Numbered from the stretch's first letter, positions 35,588 through 44,654 are shown. The stretch: 64,000 nucleotides of DNA from Pseudoalteromonas luteoviolacea NCIMB 1942 (GCF_001625595.1 NZ_AUXT01000197.1:1-64000); one strand, 5' to 3'. Numbers and translations: made by a program. Notes: generated from the sequence alone by a model not told the origin.

Positions 35588-35710
35588 ATAATGCTTAACC
35601 TCATACGTGAACGTTAGCTTTGTACTTGTATACCGTATTGAGCGGAGCTCTTATCGCATTTTTCAAAAGAGCCAACAGTTACAAATTAATTGTACAGCGC
35701 AGTAAGAGTC

Positions 35711-35734
35711 AACTCGCTTAAAGTTTAAAGCGAG
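35711..35734. terminator. Possible hairpin terminator downstream of the chemoreceptor remnant
   Basis: CTCGCTT / AAGCGAG forms a 7-bp stem around an A/T-rich loop. T-runs are weak on both strands, so it may be a remnant of the old chemoreceptor terminator. Confidence 0.35.
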
Positions 35735-35735
35735 A

Positions 35736-35995
35736 TCACTCTTCAGTCAGGTGAAAACTGTCTTTATTGACTGTTTCAAGCATGTTGATAACTTTGTCTA
35801 TCGCAGCTGTCGAGTCACTGGCCAAGTCTCTTAAGCGGATAGTGTTATTATCCATTTATAAAGACGCATCTGACTGTTGCACCATGGCTTGAGCTATATT
35901 GTCTACAGCAGTATTTGCGTCATGTCCAAGTTCCATGCCTGTTTCAGCTGCTCTGATACTTCTCTGACTTCATTTCTTGTTTCATCAATAATGTA
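35736..35995 (-). pseudogene. C-terminal remnant of a methyl-accepting chemotaxis protein
   Basis: Minus-strand pieces read as IDETRNEVRE, then in another frame AETGMELGHDANTAVDNIAQ and AMVQQSDAS. After an in-frame TAA comes RLRDLASDSTAAIDKVINML, ending at a TGA. The order and spacing match the last about 80 residues of chemoreceptor signalling domains (the E-rich methylation helix and the end of the coiled coil). With one frame change and one stop, and with everything N-terminal missing, it is a dead remnant. The next 100 bases to the right are the end of the histidine kinase gene region. The rest of 35588-36096 holds no gene that I can see. Confidence 0.5.
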
Positions 35996-36096
35996 TTGCC
36001 GTTTCAAACCTTATCTACAGTTGCACTTGGGGTTGTTGTATTCATTCGCACAAAACATCCTATACAGGCTACATACTATTCTCAAATTCGCCTAAC

Positions 36097-37359
36097 CTAT
36101 TTAGAGTCAAAAGCTACACACACTGTGCAACCACGCTCATCATTGTTGTGCAGAGAGAATGCCCAATTGAAACGCTGGCAGAAGTCTTCGACAATGAGCA
36201 AACCTAACCCATGTCCTTGCGGATCTTGATGCCCGTCGTAACCACATCCGCTGTCGATAACCTTTAATTTTGAGTCAGTCATGCAAATTTCAATATTGCC
36301 TTCTTCGGTTGCAGCAATGGCATTTCTGATTAAGTTGTTTAGTACTATGGCTATAACAGGTGGGCTGGCTTGAACGGTAGGCATACTTTCTATTGTGCAT
36401 TTTAAATCGAGTTGTTTTTGCTGCGCTAGAGGTAAGTTTGATGAAATGATACTGTCCAACTCTTCTGCGCTTATACGCCTAAAGGGTTCATTATGTTTTT
36501 CTCGTTCATAACGCACCAGCGACAAAAGGGCATCGGTCATGGTTGACATCTGTTTGCTGGCTTCTTGAACTCTGGTCATTTGTCGCGAGATAAAGCTATC
36601 TTCACTTGCTCTAAGAAGTAGTTTTGAAGCCCCCTTGATGACCGTCAAAGGTGTTCTAAGCTCGTGGCTTGCGTAACGTGCGAAAGATTGCTCACGTTTA
36701 ATCAGGTCATTCACGTGTGTTCTATAACCGTTTAGTCCAGAGGCTAGAGTTTGAAATTCGTTGGCGGCATCTTTAGGTAGTGTAAAGGAAGCGCTGGGAT
36801 CATTCTTATCGAGTTGGGCCTTAAGCGCATTGACTGGCTCAATCAAGCGCTGTGACAACTTCATTAGTAACTTAGCAAAAATAAAAACAAGCACCACAAC
36901 AAAGGCAAGGTTGATGGCAATCACAGTGATAAATTCATTGTAGCTTATCTCCACTTCGTCAACATAAGTAAGCAAAATAATGGGCTTTTCAATGCCGCTA
37001 TGAGTAAAGGTACTCAAGTAAACCATTTGGGAACCATCCTCAATATGTATTTCATCTAAGAAATGACTTTTACCTATTAAGTAGGGCTGGTAGGTTTTAG
37101 GCACGAGCGAGATATCATTATATGCGGTTGTAAGCAGATCCAACTGCACTACATTGATATCAGGATTGGAATGAAAGTAGTGAATGGCTTCTTTTTTATC
37201 AATCAGTATTCTTCTTTCTCCCATTCTATCTTCTGCCCAGCGCAAGGTTAGGGTAATTAGTGCAAAACAAAATAATCCGATCACAGCTGAAACAGCGGCA
37301 AAAAATAGAGCAAGACGACCAGTCATGCTGCGGGTGTTTCCAAGGTATAGTCGTATCAT
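36097..37359 (-). CDS. Sensor histidine kinase, HAMP-HisKA-HATPase
   Basis: This is a 420-residue inner-membrane kinase. It has a first membrane segment (about 14-38), a periplasmic sensor of about 110 residues, and a second segment (about 145-166) followed by a HAMP-like linker. HisKA has FARYASHELRTPLTVIKGAS (phospho-accepting His). The ATPase domain has VLNNLIRNAIAATEEG (N box), VIDSGCG (G1) and DPQGHGLGLLIVEDFCQR (G2). Its start overlaps the response regulator stop by 4 bp (ATGA), so the pair is translationally coupled. It is divergent from a glycosyltransferase operon, which suggests control of envelope or lipid A modification, as in PmrAB-like systems. The stimulus is unknown. Confidence 0.9.
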   Translation of the reverse strand: MIRLYLGNTRSMTGRLALFFAAVSAVIGLFCFALITLTLRWAEDRMGERRILIDKKEAIHYFHSNPDINVVQLDLLTTAYNDISLVPKTYQPYLIGKSHFLDEIHIEDGSQMVYLSTFTHSGIEKPIILLTYVDEVEISYNEFITVIAINLAFVVVLVFIFAKLLMKLSQRLIEPVNALKAQLDKNDPSASFTLPKDAANEFQTLASGLNGYRTHVNDLIKREQSFARYASHELRTPLTVIKGASKLLLRASEDSFISRQMTRVQEASKQMSTMTDALLSLVRYEREKHNEPFRRISAEELDSIISSNLPLAQQKQLDLKCTIESMPTVQASPPVIAIVLNNLIRNAIAATEEGNIEICMTDSKLKVIDSGCGYDGHQDPQGHGLGLLIVEDFCQRFNWAFSLHNNDERGCTVCVAFDSK

Positions 37360-38033
37360 GAAGCGTGCTCCAAACGAAAACCAACCTTAGGGACTGTAAT
37401 TAAGATAGGGGTTTCGAATGGTTTATCTAATTGGGTTCTTAGCTGGTAAATGTGGCTGCGTAGTACGTCATTGTTTGCTTCATTCTCGCTCCATAATTGA
37501 AACGCGATCTCTTCTTTTGTAAGTACTTCGGGGGATTTTTTTAAAAGCAACTCCAAGATTGTGTAAGTTGTAGGGTTAAGTGGAAGTAAGCGGCCTTGCC
37601 TGTATGCTTGGCGCGTTTTTTGGTCGATGGATACATCTCCAAAACTGAGTTTTTGGCTCGTAAACTCGGCATTACTACGGCGAATTAAAGCATGCATACG
37701 TGCCTCTAGAATGTCTAAGTCAAATGGCTTTGTGAGGTAGTCGTCTGCGCCATGTTCAAAGCCTTGTAAAATATCATCTCGACCATCCAATGCAGTGATC
37801 ATTAATATAGGGGTGGTGTTGCCAGACTCTCTTAGTTTGTTGCAAATGGATAAGCCACTCATGCGTGGCAGCATGAGGTCTAATAGAATGACGTCAAAAG
37901 TGTGCTCACTTGCGAGCTTCAGGCCCAGCTCTCCATTGTCTGCATAATCGATTTCCATTCCTAGTGAATCAAAATAGTCAAACAAAATGCCTGCAATCTC
38001 GCGATTGTCTTCCACTATCAGCAGTCTTTTCAA
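37356..38033 (-). CDS. OmpR/PhoB-family response regulator
   Basis: This is a 225-residue regulator. The receiver domain has the acidic pair (VEDNRE), Asp51 in DVILLDLMLPRMSG, Thr in MITALDG and Lys in LTKPFD. The C-terminal winged helix (about 130-224) has the typical LNPTTYTILELLLKKSPEVLT, recognition helix NDVLRSHIYQLRTQL and wing VPKVGFRLE. It is the first gene of the pair with the downstream kinase. Its promoter faces the glycosyltransferase operon across about 127 bp, so it probably controls both directions. Confidence 0.92.
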   Translation of the reverse strand: MKRLLIVEDNREIAGILFDYFDSLGMEIDYADNGELGLKLASEHTFDVILLDLMLPRMSGLSICNKLRESGNTTPILMITALDGRDDILQGFEHGADDYLTKPFDLDILEARMHALIRRSNAEFTSQKLSFGDVSIDQKTRQAYRQGRLLPLNPTTYTILELLLKKSPEVLTKEEIAFQLWSENEANNDVLRSHIYQLRTQLDKPFETPILITVPKVGFRLEHAS

Positions 38034-38160
38034 ACTAACACTCCAACAAAAACATCAATCTATATTATGCATATCTAGTGTGAAAAAAATGTCGACGACA
38101 ACTCTTTCACTGCCTCTGCTATAGGCTAAGTCCGTCTTTTAATGAAACGGATAATTGCGT

Positions 38161-39195
38161 ATGTCTTTTTCTAATGCACCAATAACAAACATTAGTGCAC
38201 TAAACGAACGCCGAGATATTGGACCTACTTTATCAATCGTTGTTCCATTTTATAACGAATCAGAAGTGCTCGCTGAATTTCACCAACGGCTTAGCTGGGT
38301 ACTTACCCAAATCAACGGGACAACAGAAATCATTTATGTCGATGATGGGAGTGTTGACGGTAGCTTAGAGATTGTCAAAAAATTTAGTGCAGCAAACTGT
38401 ACGATAAAATGCATCGAGCTAAGTCGTAATTTTGGCAAGGAAAGTGCGATGAGTGCAGGGCTCAATCATGCAAAAGGCCAAGCGGTCATCATGATAGATG
38501 CTGATCTTCAGGACCCACCGGAGCTTATTCCTAAAATGTTATGTAAGTGGCGTGCAGGGATTGATGTGGTAAATATGAAACGCACCAGTCGCCGGGGGGA
38601 GTCTTGGTTGAAGCGATTCTCTGCTGGATGCTTTTACAAATTACTGAATAAGATGACACCGTTAAATGTGCCCGAAAACGTCGGTGATTTTCGTCTAATG
38701 AGTTCAAAAGTCGTGCAGCACATTAATGCGCTACCTGAGCGCACTCGCTACATGAAAGGGATCTTTGCGTGGCCCGGATTTAATCACACAACCGTAGAAT
38801 TTGAACGCGATGCTCGCTATTTAGGGCAAACAAAGTGGAATTATTTAAAGCTTATTGGCCTCGCTATGGACGGCATCACATCCTTCTCTATTCGGCCTCT
38901 TAGACTAGCGACTATACTAGGCGCATTGATTGCTAGTTCAGCCTTTGTTTACGGCCTAGTCATAATTACCAAGACACTAGCCTTTGGTGAAGTTGTATCC
39001 GGTTACCCGTCAACCATGGTCGTGCAGCTGGCTCTTGGCGGTGTGCAGCTACTGTCTATCGGTTTATTGGGAGAATATATCGGGCGAATTTTTGTTGAGG
39101 TCAAACAACGGCCACTCTATCTCGTGGCGCATGTGCACCACTGTAATCAAACGCAAAATAGCACTGAGGTGCCGTCGCTAAGGGAGAAAGCATAG
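38161..39195 (+). CDS. GT2 polyprenyl-phosphate glycosyltransferase (ArnC/GtrB type)
   Basis: This is a 344-residue membrane glycosyltransferase that should transfer a sugar from a nucleotide donor to undecaprenyl phosphate at the cytoplasmic face. The GT-A domain has LSIVVPFYNE, IIYVDDGSVDGS, the donor- and metal-binding DADLQDPPELI, and the product-side QTKWNYLKL. Two C-terminal membrane segments (about 255-276 and 288-312) fit ArnC and GtrB. The ATG at 38161 is used, with a TTG two codons earlier possible. It is directly followed by, with no gap, a GT83-like transferase and then a GtrA flippase-like protein, the standard set for O-antigen or lipid A glycosylation. Confidence 0.88.
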   Translation: MSFSNAPITNISALNERRDIGPTLSIVVPFYNESEVLAEFHQRLSWVLTQINGTTEIIYVDDGSVDGSLEIVKKFSAANCTIKCIELSRNFGKESAMSAGLNHAKGQAVIMIDADLQDPPELIPKMLCKWRAGIDVVNMKRTSRRGESWLKRFSAGCFYKLLNKMTPLNVPENVGDFRLMSSKVVQHINALPERTRYMKGIFAWPGFNHTTVEFERDARYLGQTKWNYLKLIGLAMDGITSFSIRPLRLATILGALIASSAFVYGLVIITKTLAFGEVVSGYPSTMVVQLALGGVQLLSIGLLGEYIGRIFVEVKQRPLYLVAHVHHCNQTQNSTEVPSLREKA

Positions 39196-40608
39196 ATGAC
39201 GGTAAGACAAATCCACCTTTGGCTACTTTTAGCTTTTGCACTCCTTCTTAGGCTTATTTCTTTGGCGACTTATCCGTTAATGGATACGACAGAAGCCCGC
39301 TATGGCGAAATGGCTCGTCTTATGGTCGAAACCGGAAATTGGCTGACTCCACAATTTGACTATGATGTTCCATTTTGGGGTAAACCACCGCTGTTCACTT
39401 GGATGAGTGCTACTGGGATCAAGCTATTTGGGCTAAATGAATTTGCAGTGCGCGTTCCTCATTGGTTTGCTGGGGTGTTGACTATTTGCTTCATTGGATT
39501 GCTTGCACGAAAAACCAATAACAACCCTGTTGTTGCCGCGGTTGTGGTAGCTACATGTGGTATTTTTACCATTGCATCGGGCGCGGTGATGACTGACATG
39601 GCCCTGACCTTAGCATTAACTATGGCCATGGTGGGGTTTTACTTATGTTGGTTACAAAAAGATGAGCATGCTCAAAAATGGGGCTATGTAGGATTTTTTG
39701 GATTGGCGTGTGGCTTATTGGCAAAGGGGCCGGTAGCTTTAGTCATAATGACAATTGCGGTAGTACCTTGGCTTATGCTTCAACACGGCGTTTTGGGGGC
39801 ATTCAAACAGCTATGGAGTAGGTTTCCTGTGTTGTCTGGCAGTGGGCTTATGCTAATGGTTGCGTTGCCTTGGTATGTGTTGGCAGAAATCGCAACACCA
39901 GGTTTTTTAGATTATTTTATTGTCGGTGAACACTTTAACCGATTTGTAATAAGCGGTTGGGAGGGCGATTTATACGGCAATGCACATGATAGACCACGCG
40001 GGACTATTTGGTTGTTTTGGTTACAGTCTGCTTTACCGTGGTCAGTAGTGCTTCCAGTGTTAATTTGGAAAAAGTGTAGTTACAAGCGCGAAATTGAAAA
40101 GGGTTACACAGGCCTATTTAGCTTCTTGGTCTTTTGGTTATTATCCCCGCTGCTACTGTTTACTTTATCAGGAAATATATTACCTGCTTACGTACTACCG
40201 GGAGTGCCGGCAATTGGTGTCCTGACAGCCATGTTGGTCACGCAAAAAGACTTTAAATGGTTGTGGGGCGCTTCGGCCTTTATTCCTGTCATGTTGATGG
40301 TCGTTTTGTTAGTTCTAAATTTGGGTAAAGCTGACAGCCTCAGCGACCGAGTAATCTTCGAGCAGGCATCTCTTGAACTTCCTGTTTTCTATGTTGGCAA
40401 GAGACCGTTTTCAGGTCAATTTTATAGCCGAGGGCAAGCAAAGTTACTAAAAGACACACGTGTTCTTACTACGATGAGTCAATACCATATTATTGGCAGG
40501 CTTGAACAGGTCACTGCGCTCGTAGAGCAGCATTTATTGAGTTGTACGGTTGTGTTTGAATCGAAATCGGGTCGCTCATTATTCACTTGTTCTAATACTC
40601 GTGGTTAG
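39196..40608 (+). CDS. ArnT/PMT-like (GT83) membrane glycosyltransferase
   Basis: This is a 470-residue protein with about 10-11 membrane segments. It has the ArnT/PMT signatures in the first periplasmic loop: YPLMDTTEARYGEMARLM (catalytic-type Asp/Glu) and WLTPQFDYDVPFWGKPPL. LAKGPVALV, VALPWYVL and HERF-like sequence (EHFNRFVISGWEG) follow. It is shorter than E. coli ArnT (550) because the periplasmic C-terminal domain is reduced. It probably moves the undecaprenyl-linked sugar made by the preceding GT2 onto lipid A or another envelope acceptor. The ATG begins right after the upstream stop, and GtrA follows 2 bp later. Confidence 0.87.
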   Translation: MTVRQIHLWLLLAFALLLRLISLATYPLMDTTEARYGEMARLMVETGNWLTPQFDYDVPFWGKPPLFTWMSATGIKLFGLNEFAVRVPHWFAGVLTICFIGLLARKTNNNPVVAAVVVATCGIFTIASGAVMTDMALTLALTMAMVGFYLCWLQKDEHAQKWGYVGFFGLACGLLAKGPVALVIMTIAVVPWLMLQHGVLGAFKQLWSRFPVLSGSGLMLMVALPWYVLAEIATPGFLDYFIVGEHFNRFVISGWEGDLYGNAHDRPRGTIWLFWLQSALPWSVVLPVLIWKKCSYKREIEKGYTGLFSFLVFWLLSPLLLFTLSGNILPAYVLPGVPAIGVLTAMLVTQKDFKWLWGASAFIPVMLMVVLLVLNLGKADSLSDRVIFEQASLELPVFYVGKRPFSGQFYSRGQAKLLKDTRVLTTMSQYHIIGRLEQVTALVEQHLLSCTVVFESKSGRSLFTCSNTRG

Positions 40609-40610
40609 TT

Positions 40611-41000
40611 ATGCAGAAGGTGATTAAATTTGCTCTTGTAGGGACTGTTGGGTTTGCTGTGGATGTATCAATGTTCACCTTTTTTAGCTTCGGTTTGTCG
40701 CTGCATTTAGAATGGGCTAGGGTACTTGCTTTTTTTGTGGCTGCGTTTACAACTTGGCTCGGAAATCGACACTTTACATTTTGCTCGGCAAGCTCTAATC
40801 GAGCGTTCTCTGAATGCACAAAAAGCTTAATTACTGCCAGCATTGCAGGAACAATGAATATCACCGTATTCAAGGTGGTGACTGAATATTCAAACGAACT
40901 GTTGTTTATCTATTTTGCCTTAGGTTGTGGGGTACTGGTAGGGGTGTTTTTAAATTACATTTTAAGCGCATTATGGGTCTTCAAAACTAAGCACGCTTGA
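40611..41000 (+). CDS. GtrA-family membrane protein (putative polyprenyl-P-sugar flippase)
   Basis: This is a 129-residue protein with four membrane segments and the GtrA pattern: KFALVGTVGFAVDVSMFTFF at the start, TTWLGNRHFTF in the second loop, and NYILSALWVF at the end. GtrA is thought to flip the undecaprenyl-phosphate-linked sugar produced by GtrB-type enzymes across the inner membrane. It is the last gene of a three-gene operon with the GT2 and GT83 genes. Confidence 0.9.
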   Translation: MQKVIKFALVGTVGFAVDVSMFTFFSFGLSLHLEWARVLAFFVAAFTTWLGNRHFTFCSASSNRAFSECTKSLITASIAGTMNITVFKVVTEYSNELLFIYFALGCGVLVGVFLNYILSALWVFKTKHA

Positions 41001-41121
41001 ATAATAACCTGCTGTTTTACTTCATAACCGAGTTAAGTAAGTCGCACTAGCGCCGTGCAATGTCGCTGTTTTGATAGATGGCATTGACTAGCTTGGTGAA
41101 GAAAATAAAAACACTAGAAAT

Positions 41122-41150
41122 AAAAATGCTGCCACTAAGGACAGCATTTT
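41122..41150 (-). terminator. Terminator of the zinc-type TonB receptor gene
   Basis: On the minus strand AAAATGCTG / CAGCATTTT forms a 9-bp stem around an 11-base loop, followed by TTTTTA. Confidence 0.7.
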
Positions 41151-41176
41151 GGGTCTCTATAAAAGAAAGGAACTGT

Positions 41177-43708
41177 TTAGAAGTAAGCTCTAATTCCAAG
41201 CTTTAAGTTACGCCCAGGGAGAGGCGCCTGATCTTTGATAAATGAGCTGTGTACAAAGCCCAATTCATCAGTCAAGTTTTCTAGATTCATGTAGCCAACC
41301 ATGTCGATACCTTTTACTGCAAAGTCGTAGCTTAGGCTTGCATCTACCAATGTGTAGCCTTTAGTTACTGTCTCATAAGAGGTGACTTTGTCTTGCTCTT
41401 CGTAGCGCGTAATTGTCATATCCGCTTTAAATGGACCGTTTTCATAAGCGTAATTAATACCAAGCTTGTTACTTGGAATACGCGGTAGGTTTTGTCCATT
41501 TTCAAGTTTAGCGCGTAAGTGATCGCCAAATACCTTTATACGTGTTAAATCATTAATTTGATAGTGAACATCAAATTCCAATCCGTAAAGTTTTGCATCT
41601 TTACTCACATATTGGTAAACGTCGCGTGCGTCTTCGTGCTTGTGGTCAGCAACTTCTAAACCATGCTCAGACGTAAAGAAGTAATTCGTCTTTTCTTGAT
41701 AGTAGAAGTTAGAAATATCGTTATGGAATACGTTAACTGTATAGCCAAAGTCACCGATGAAACGACGGAAGCTAATATCTAAGTTAGTCGATGTCTCTTT
41801 TTCAATATCTGTTGGGTCAAAGTGGATCTCAGTGCCTTCAATTTCATAGCCAAGACCTAACTCATAAGTGCTTGTTGCTATGTGTAAGCCATTAGAGAGC
41901 AACTCTGCTGTTAAAGGTGCACGCTCTGAACGAGAAAGACTGATAGCAACATTTTCACCAGTTGCGTAGTTATAAACACCACCAATTGAGGCACTCACAT
42001 TTGTCATTTCAAGCGTGTAGTCAGAGATCTGCGTCGTTTTAACCATTGCCTCTTCGTGAGCATGGTCATGATCATGGTCGTCTTCACCATGTTCGTCGTG
42101 GTCATCATCGTGACCTACGTGTGTTTCAGTAATACGGCTTGATAGTTCGAAATCTTCAACGCGCGCACCTAACTCTAGTGTGAAATCACCAAACTCTCTT
42201 TCTTCTAATATATAGAATGCATGTGTTGTGGTATTTGTCGCTGGCGTGAAAGCTTCGGCGCCTTGTGCTTCATAATCGCTGTCAGAGTAGTGGTAACCAA
42301 AGATACCGTGCCAGCCACCAATGCGGTGTTCAAAATTAGTTCGAAGTTCAGTTGTTTCGTTTTTGAACAATGTGCCAACTGCGCCGCCTTCGATTTCTGC
42401 ATGCTCGTAATCTGTATAACCTGCACGGACCTGAATAGACTCTAACCAGTTGTTATGAAGTGCATAGTTAAATAACGCTTGCCATCGGTCTTGCTTAACG
42501 CGCGCAAACACGTTGTGGTTTTCACCTTCGTGATCGTGTGCGCCATCTTCACCATGGTCTTCATCGTGGTCATGACCGTGTTCGTCTTCGTGTCCATGGT
42601 CATCGTGACCGTGATCGTGGCTGTGTGCAGGGATACCGTAATCAGTTTCAATGCGACCGTAAGAAATACCAGCTGTGATATGATCTGAAACGTAACTTGT
42701 ACCTATATTGAACACTTCAGAGTCGATAAATGTATTATCTACTTTCTCTGCGTATTCAGCTGTGTGCTCTTCTTCACCTTCGTGTTCTTCGCCTTCATGA
42801 GCGTGATCATGGTCATCATGTCCATGTTCATCTTCGTGATGTTCGTCATGGTCACTAGGTAATTTAAAGCTTGGTGTTTCGTAGTCGTCGCCTTGACGTT
42901 TTACACCATCAAAGTGGAAGTTGAAGCCTTCATGGCCCGTTTCAAACAATACAGCGTACGTATTTGTGTTCGAATTAGTATCGTGGCTGTAATTAACAGC
43001 TCCTTGAGGCGCTTCGATAACATCTGTTGGAATACGGTTATCAACAACGTTTACTACACCGCCAATCGCACCTGAACCATAAAGCAGAGTTGCAGGACCG
43101 CGAAGAATCTCGATTTGCTCTGCGCCAAGCGCATCATTTGTATTAGCATGGTCGGGACCAACACGTGAAGCGTCACTGCTGTCTAAGCCGTTTTGTGTAA
43201 TTTTAACGCGAGGACCGTCTAATCCGCGGATGATTGGACTTGAAGACACAGGACCAAAGTAGCTCGCATTAACACCCGGTAAGCCTTTAAGTGTCTCACC
43301 TAAAGTTGGCTTAGCTGAGCTTTTCAGTTTATCACCACTTACAACCGTAACTGGTGAAGCCATTTCCATGTTGCTTTTGTGCAGAGCAGATGCGTATACA
43401 ACAATACTCTCAACAGAACTCGCTGTTAGCGTAACAGTAACAAAAGGAGAGTCTGGATTAACGTCTAAGCGTTGATCAATAAAGTTGTTTTTTGAAACAT
43501 GTAACTGAGATGCTGCGTCAACCGCGATTGTGAAGTTACCTTCAGCATCTGTTTTAATTGTTTGTGATTTACCGTGCAAGTGAACATCTGCATTGCTAAC
43601 TGGTAGGTTGTTGTTGTCTACAACTTTACCTTTTAACTCGCCAGCATATGCTGACGTTGACAGCATTACTGCGCTGACACTCAGTGAGATCAAAGATTGT
43701 TTATACAT
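41177..43708 (-). CDS. ZnuD-like TonB-dependent receptor with His-rich loops
   Basis: This is an 843-residue outer-membrane receptor, probably for zinc. It has a signal peptide (about 1-22, ending SAYA), a CarboxypepD_reg-like domain (about 24-95), a plug (about 115-225, LGETLKGLPGVNASYFG and RGPATLLYGSGAIGGVVN) and a barrel ending in LKLGIRAYF. Three acidic/His-rich external loops have runs of His, Asp and Glu, near residues 280-315, 355-395 and 530-550, as in ZnuD. Such loops trap metal ions before transport. Two Zur-like boxes precede the gene. The His-rich segments create long open frames on other strands, which are shadows. The receptor is the main gene here that connects zinc with TonB energy. 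Copper or nickel as ligands cannot be excluded. Confidence 0.9.
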   Translation of the reverse strand: MYKQSLISLSVSAVMLSTSAYAGELKGKVVDNNNLPVSNADVHLHGKSQTIKTDAEGNFTIAVDAASQLHVSKNNFIDQRLDVNPDSPFVTVTLTASSVESIVVYASALHKSNMEMASPVTVVSGDKLKSSAKPTLGETLKGLPGVNASYFGPVSSSPIIRGLDGPRVKITQNGLDSSDASRVGPDHANTNDALGAEQIEILRGPATLLYGSGAIGGVVNVVDNRIPTDVIEAPQGAVNYSHDTNSNTNTYAVLFETGHEGFNFHFDGVKRQGDDYETPSFKLPSDHDEHHEDEHGHDDHDHAHEGEEHEGEEEHTAEYAEKVDNTFIDSEVFNIGTSYVSDHITAGISYGRIETDYGIPAHSHDHGHDDHGHEDEHGHDHDEDHGEDGAHDHEGENHNVFARVKQDRWQALFNYALHNNWLESIQVRAGYTDYEHAEIEGGAVGTLFKNETTELRTNFEHRIGGWHGIFGYHYSDSDYEAQGAEAFTPATNTTTHAFYILEEREFGDFTLELGARVEDFELSSRITETHVGHDDDHDEHGEDDHDHDHAHEEAMVKTTQISDYTLEMTNVSASIGGVYNYATGENVAISLSRSERAPLTAELLSNGLHIATSTYELGLGYEIEGTEIHFDPTDIEKETSTNLDISFRRFIGDFGYTVNVFHNDISNFYYQEKTNYFFTSEHGLEVADHKHEDARDVYQYVSKDAKLYGLEFDVHYQINDLTRIKVFGDHLRAKLENGQNLPRIPSNKLGINYAYENGPFKADMTITRYEEQDKVTSYETVTKGYTLVDASLSYDFAVKGIDMVGYMNLENLTDELGFVHSSFIKDQAPLPGRNLKLGIRAYF

Positions 43709-43745
43709 GTTACTACTTTCTTGATTATGATAGTGATTGTGAACT

Positions 43746-43760
43746 TGTAATAATATAACA
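43746..43760. promoter_or_regulatory. Zur-like box 1
   Basis: TGTAATAATATAACA differs from the gammaproteobacterial Zur core TGTTATANTATAACA at one of 14 fixed positions. It lies 38 bp upstream of the receptor start at 43708. Confidence 0.7.
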
Positions 43761-43783
43761 CCTCATTTTTTTAAAAACAATGA

Positions 43784-43798
43784 TGTTATACTATAACC
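43784..43798. promoter_or_regulatory. Zur-like box 2
   Basis: TGTTATACTATAACC differs from the Zur core at only the last position. It starts 38 bp from the start of box 1. It lies between the zinc receptor and yaeQ, so it may act on both. Confidence 0.75.
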
Positions 43799-43865
43799 TT
43801 ATGTTTGAATTATATTTGACTGTTCCTATATTTAAGCTACAGCGCCTTAATAATATGAACCTAGT

Positions 43866-44390
43866 ATGACTGGACCATTTGTTTTCAAAGTGAGGTTGAA
43901 AATAGCTGATTTGTTTCATCAAGCAAATCACCTTGAGACCTTTACGACAGCATTACAAAAAGCAGAAACGCTTGAGCATTTTGTGTTAAAGCTTATTGGT
44001 TACTGCGCCTTGTCTTATAGCGACAAAGTACGTTGGTTGAACAATCGAGAAAAGTCTAGTCCTGATGTATGGCATGAAGATGACAGTGGAGTGATCGAAA
44101 ATGCGCTGTTTGTCGGACCAGCAGAGCTAGGTGACATTCAAAAATATGGAAAAATCTACGGCAAAACCATTATTTTTTTGGTCCATGATGAGGAATGGTT
44201 TAATGCCTTGGAGCCTCGCCTAATTGCGTTGCCAAACATTCGTATATTTTCAGTAAATCAAACATGGGTTGACGATTTGGTTGCGGCTTTGACACGCAGT
44301 CTGCACTGGGATGTGGTGATAGAAGACGGTGCTATAGCAATTAGCAATGGCACCGATTACTTTCAAACAGAAGTTCAAAGGTTAAGTTAG
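43866..44390 (+). CDS. yaeQ: YaeQ-family protein
   Basis: This is a 174-residue protein with the YaeQ fold, a PD-(D/E)XK-nuclease-like family whose role is unclear (E. coli YaeQ was once linked to hemolysin expression). Recognisable parts are FKVRLKIADLFHQANHLETF at the start, SPDVWHEDDSGVIENALFVG (YaeQ has PDLW..D..G.I..WIE.G), KYGKIYGKTIIFLVHDEEWF and IRIFSVNQTWVDDLVAALTR. The PDxW/E pattern that forms the acidic site is retained. It is divergent from the zinc receptor and convergent with yfaE, whose stop overlaps by 9 bp. Whether the Zur boxes affect it is unknown. Confidence 0.82.
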   Translation: MTGPFVFKVRLKIADLFHQANHLETFTTALQKAETLEHFVLKLIGYCALSYSDKVRWLNNREKSSPDVWHEDDSGVIENALFVGPAELGDIQKYGKIYGKTIIFLVHDEEWFNALEPRLIALPNIRIFSVNQTWVDDLVAALTRSLHWDVVIEDGAIAISNGTDYFQTEVQRLS

Positions 44391-44654
44391 CTTAATCACG
44401 ATATCGGTTATCGGCTTCGAACAGCACAGTAGCACCTCACCATCTCGCACAAACGCCAAGGGCTCTTGGTTGTAGACTGTTTCGCCTTGTACTAACTTTG
44501 CTCGACACGCTCCACAATAACCTTCTCGGCATTGGTAAGGTACATTGATGTTGTTTTGTTCAAGAGTACATAGAAGTGAAGGTGATTGAGCCGCAAATTT
44601 CAGCGGCTCATCGTGGTCTGCGATTGTTATTGTCGGTTGTGGCCTTTCTTCCAT
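44382..44654 (-). CDS. yfaE: YfaE-type 2Fe-2S ferredoxin
   Basis: This is a 90-residue plant-type ferredoxin. The cluster cysteines are in CREGYCGACRAKL and, further on, VLLCCSKP, matching E. coli YfaE. YfaE maintains and repairs the diferric-tyrosyl radical cofactor of ribonucleotide reductase NrdB. The gene overlaps the nrdB stop by one base, so the two form an operon. It overlaps the convergent yaeQ gene by 9 bp at its 3' end. Confidence 0.93.
   Translation of the reverse strand: MEERPQPTITIADHDEPLKFAAQSPSLLCTLEQNNINVPYQCREGYCGACRAKLVQGETVYNQEPLAFVRDGEVLLCCSKPITDIVIKLT

Noticed and set aside
42479..42688. Open reading frame opposite the His-rich receptor loops
   Set aside because: It is a product of the repeated GAT/CAT/GAG codons on the coding strand; no RBS and no sensible protein.
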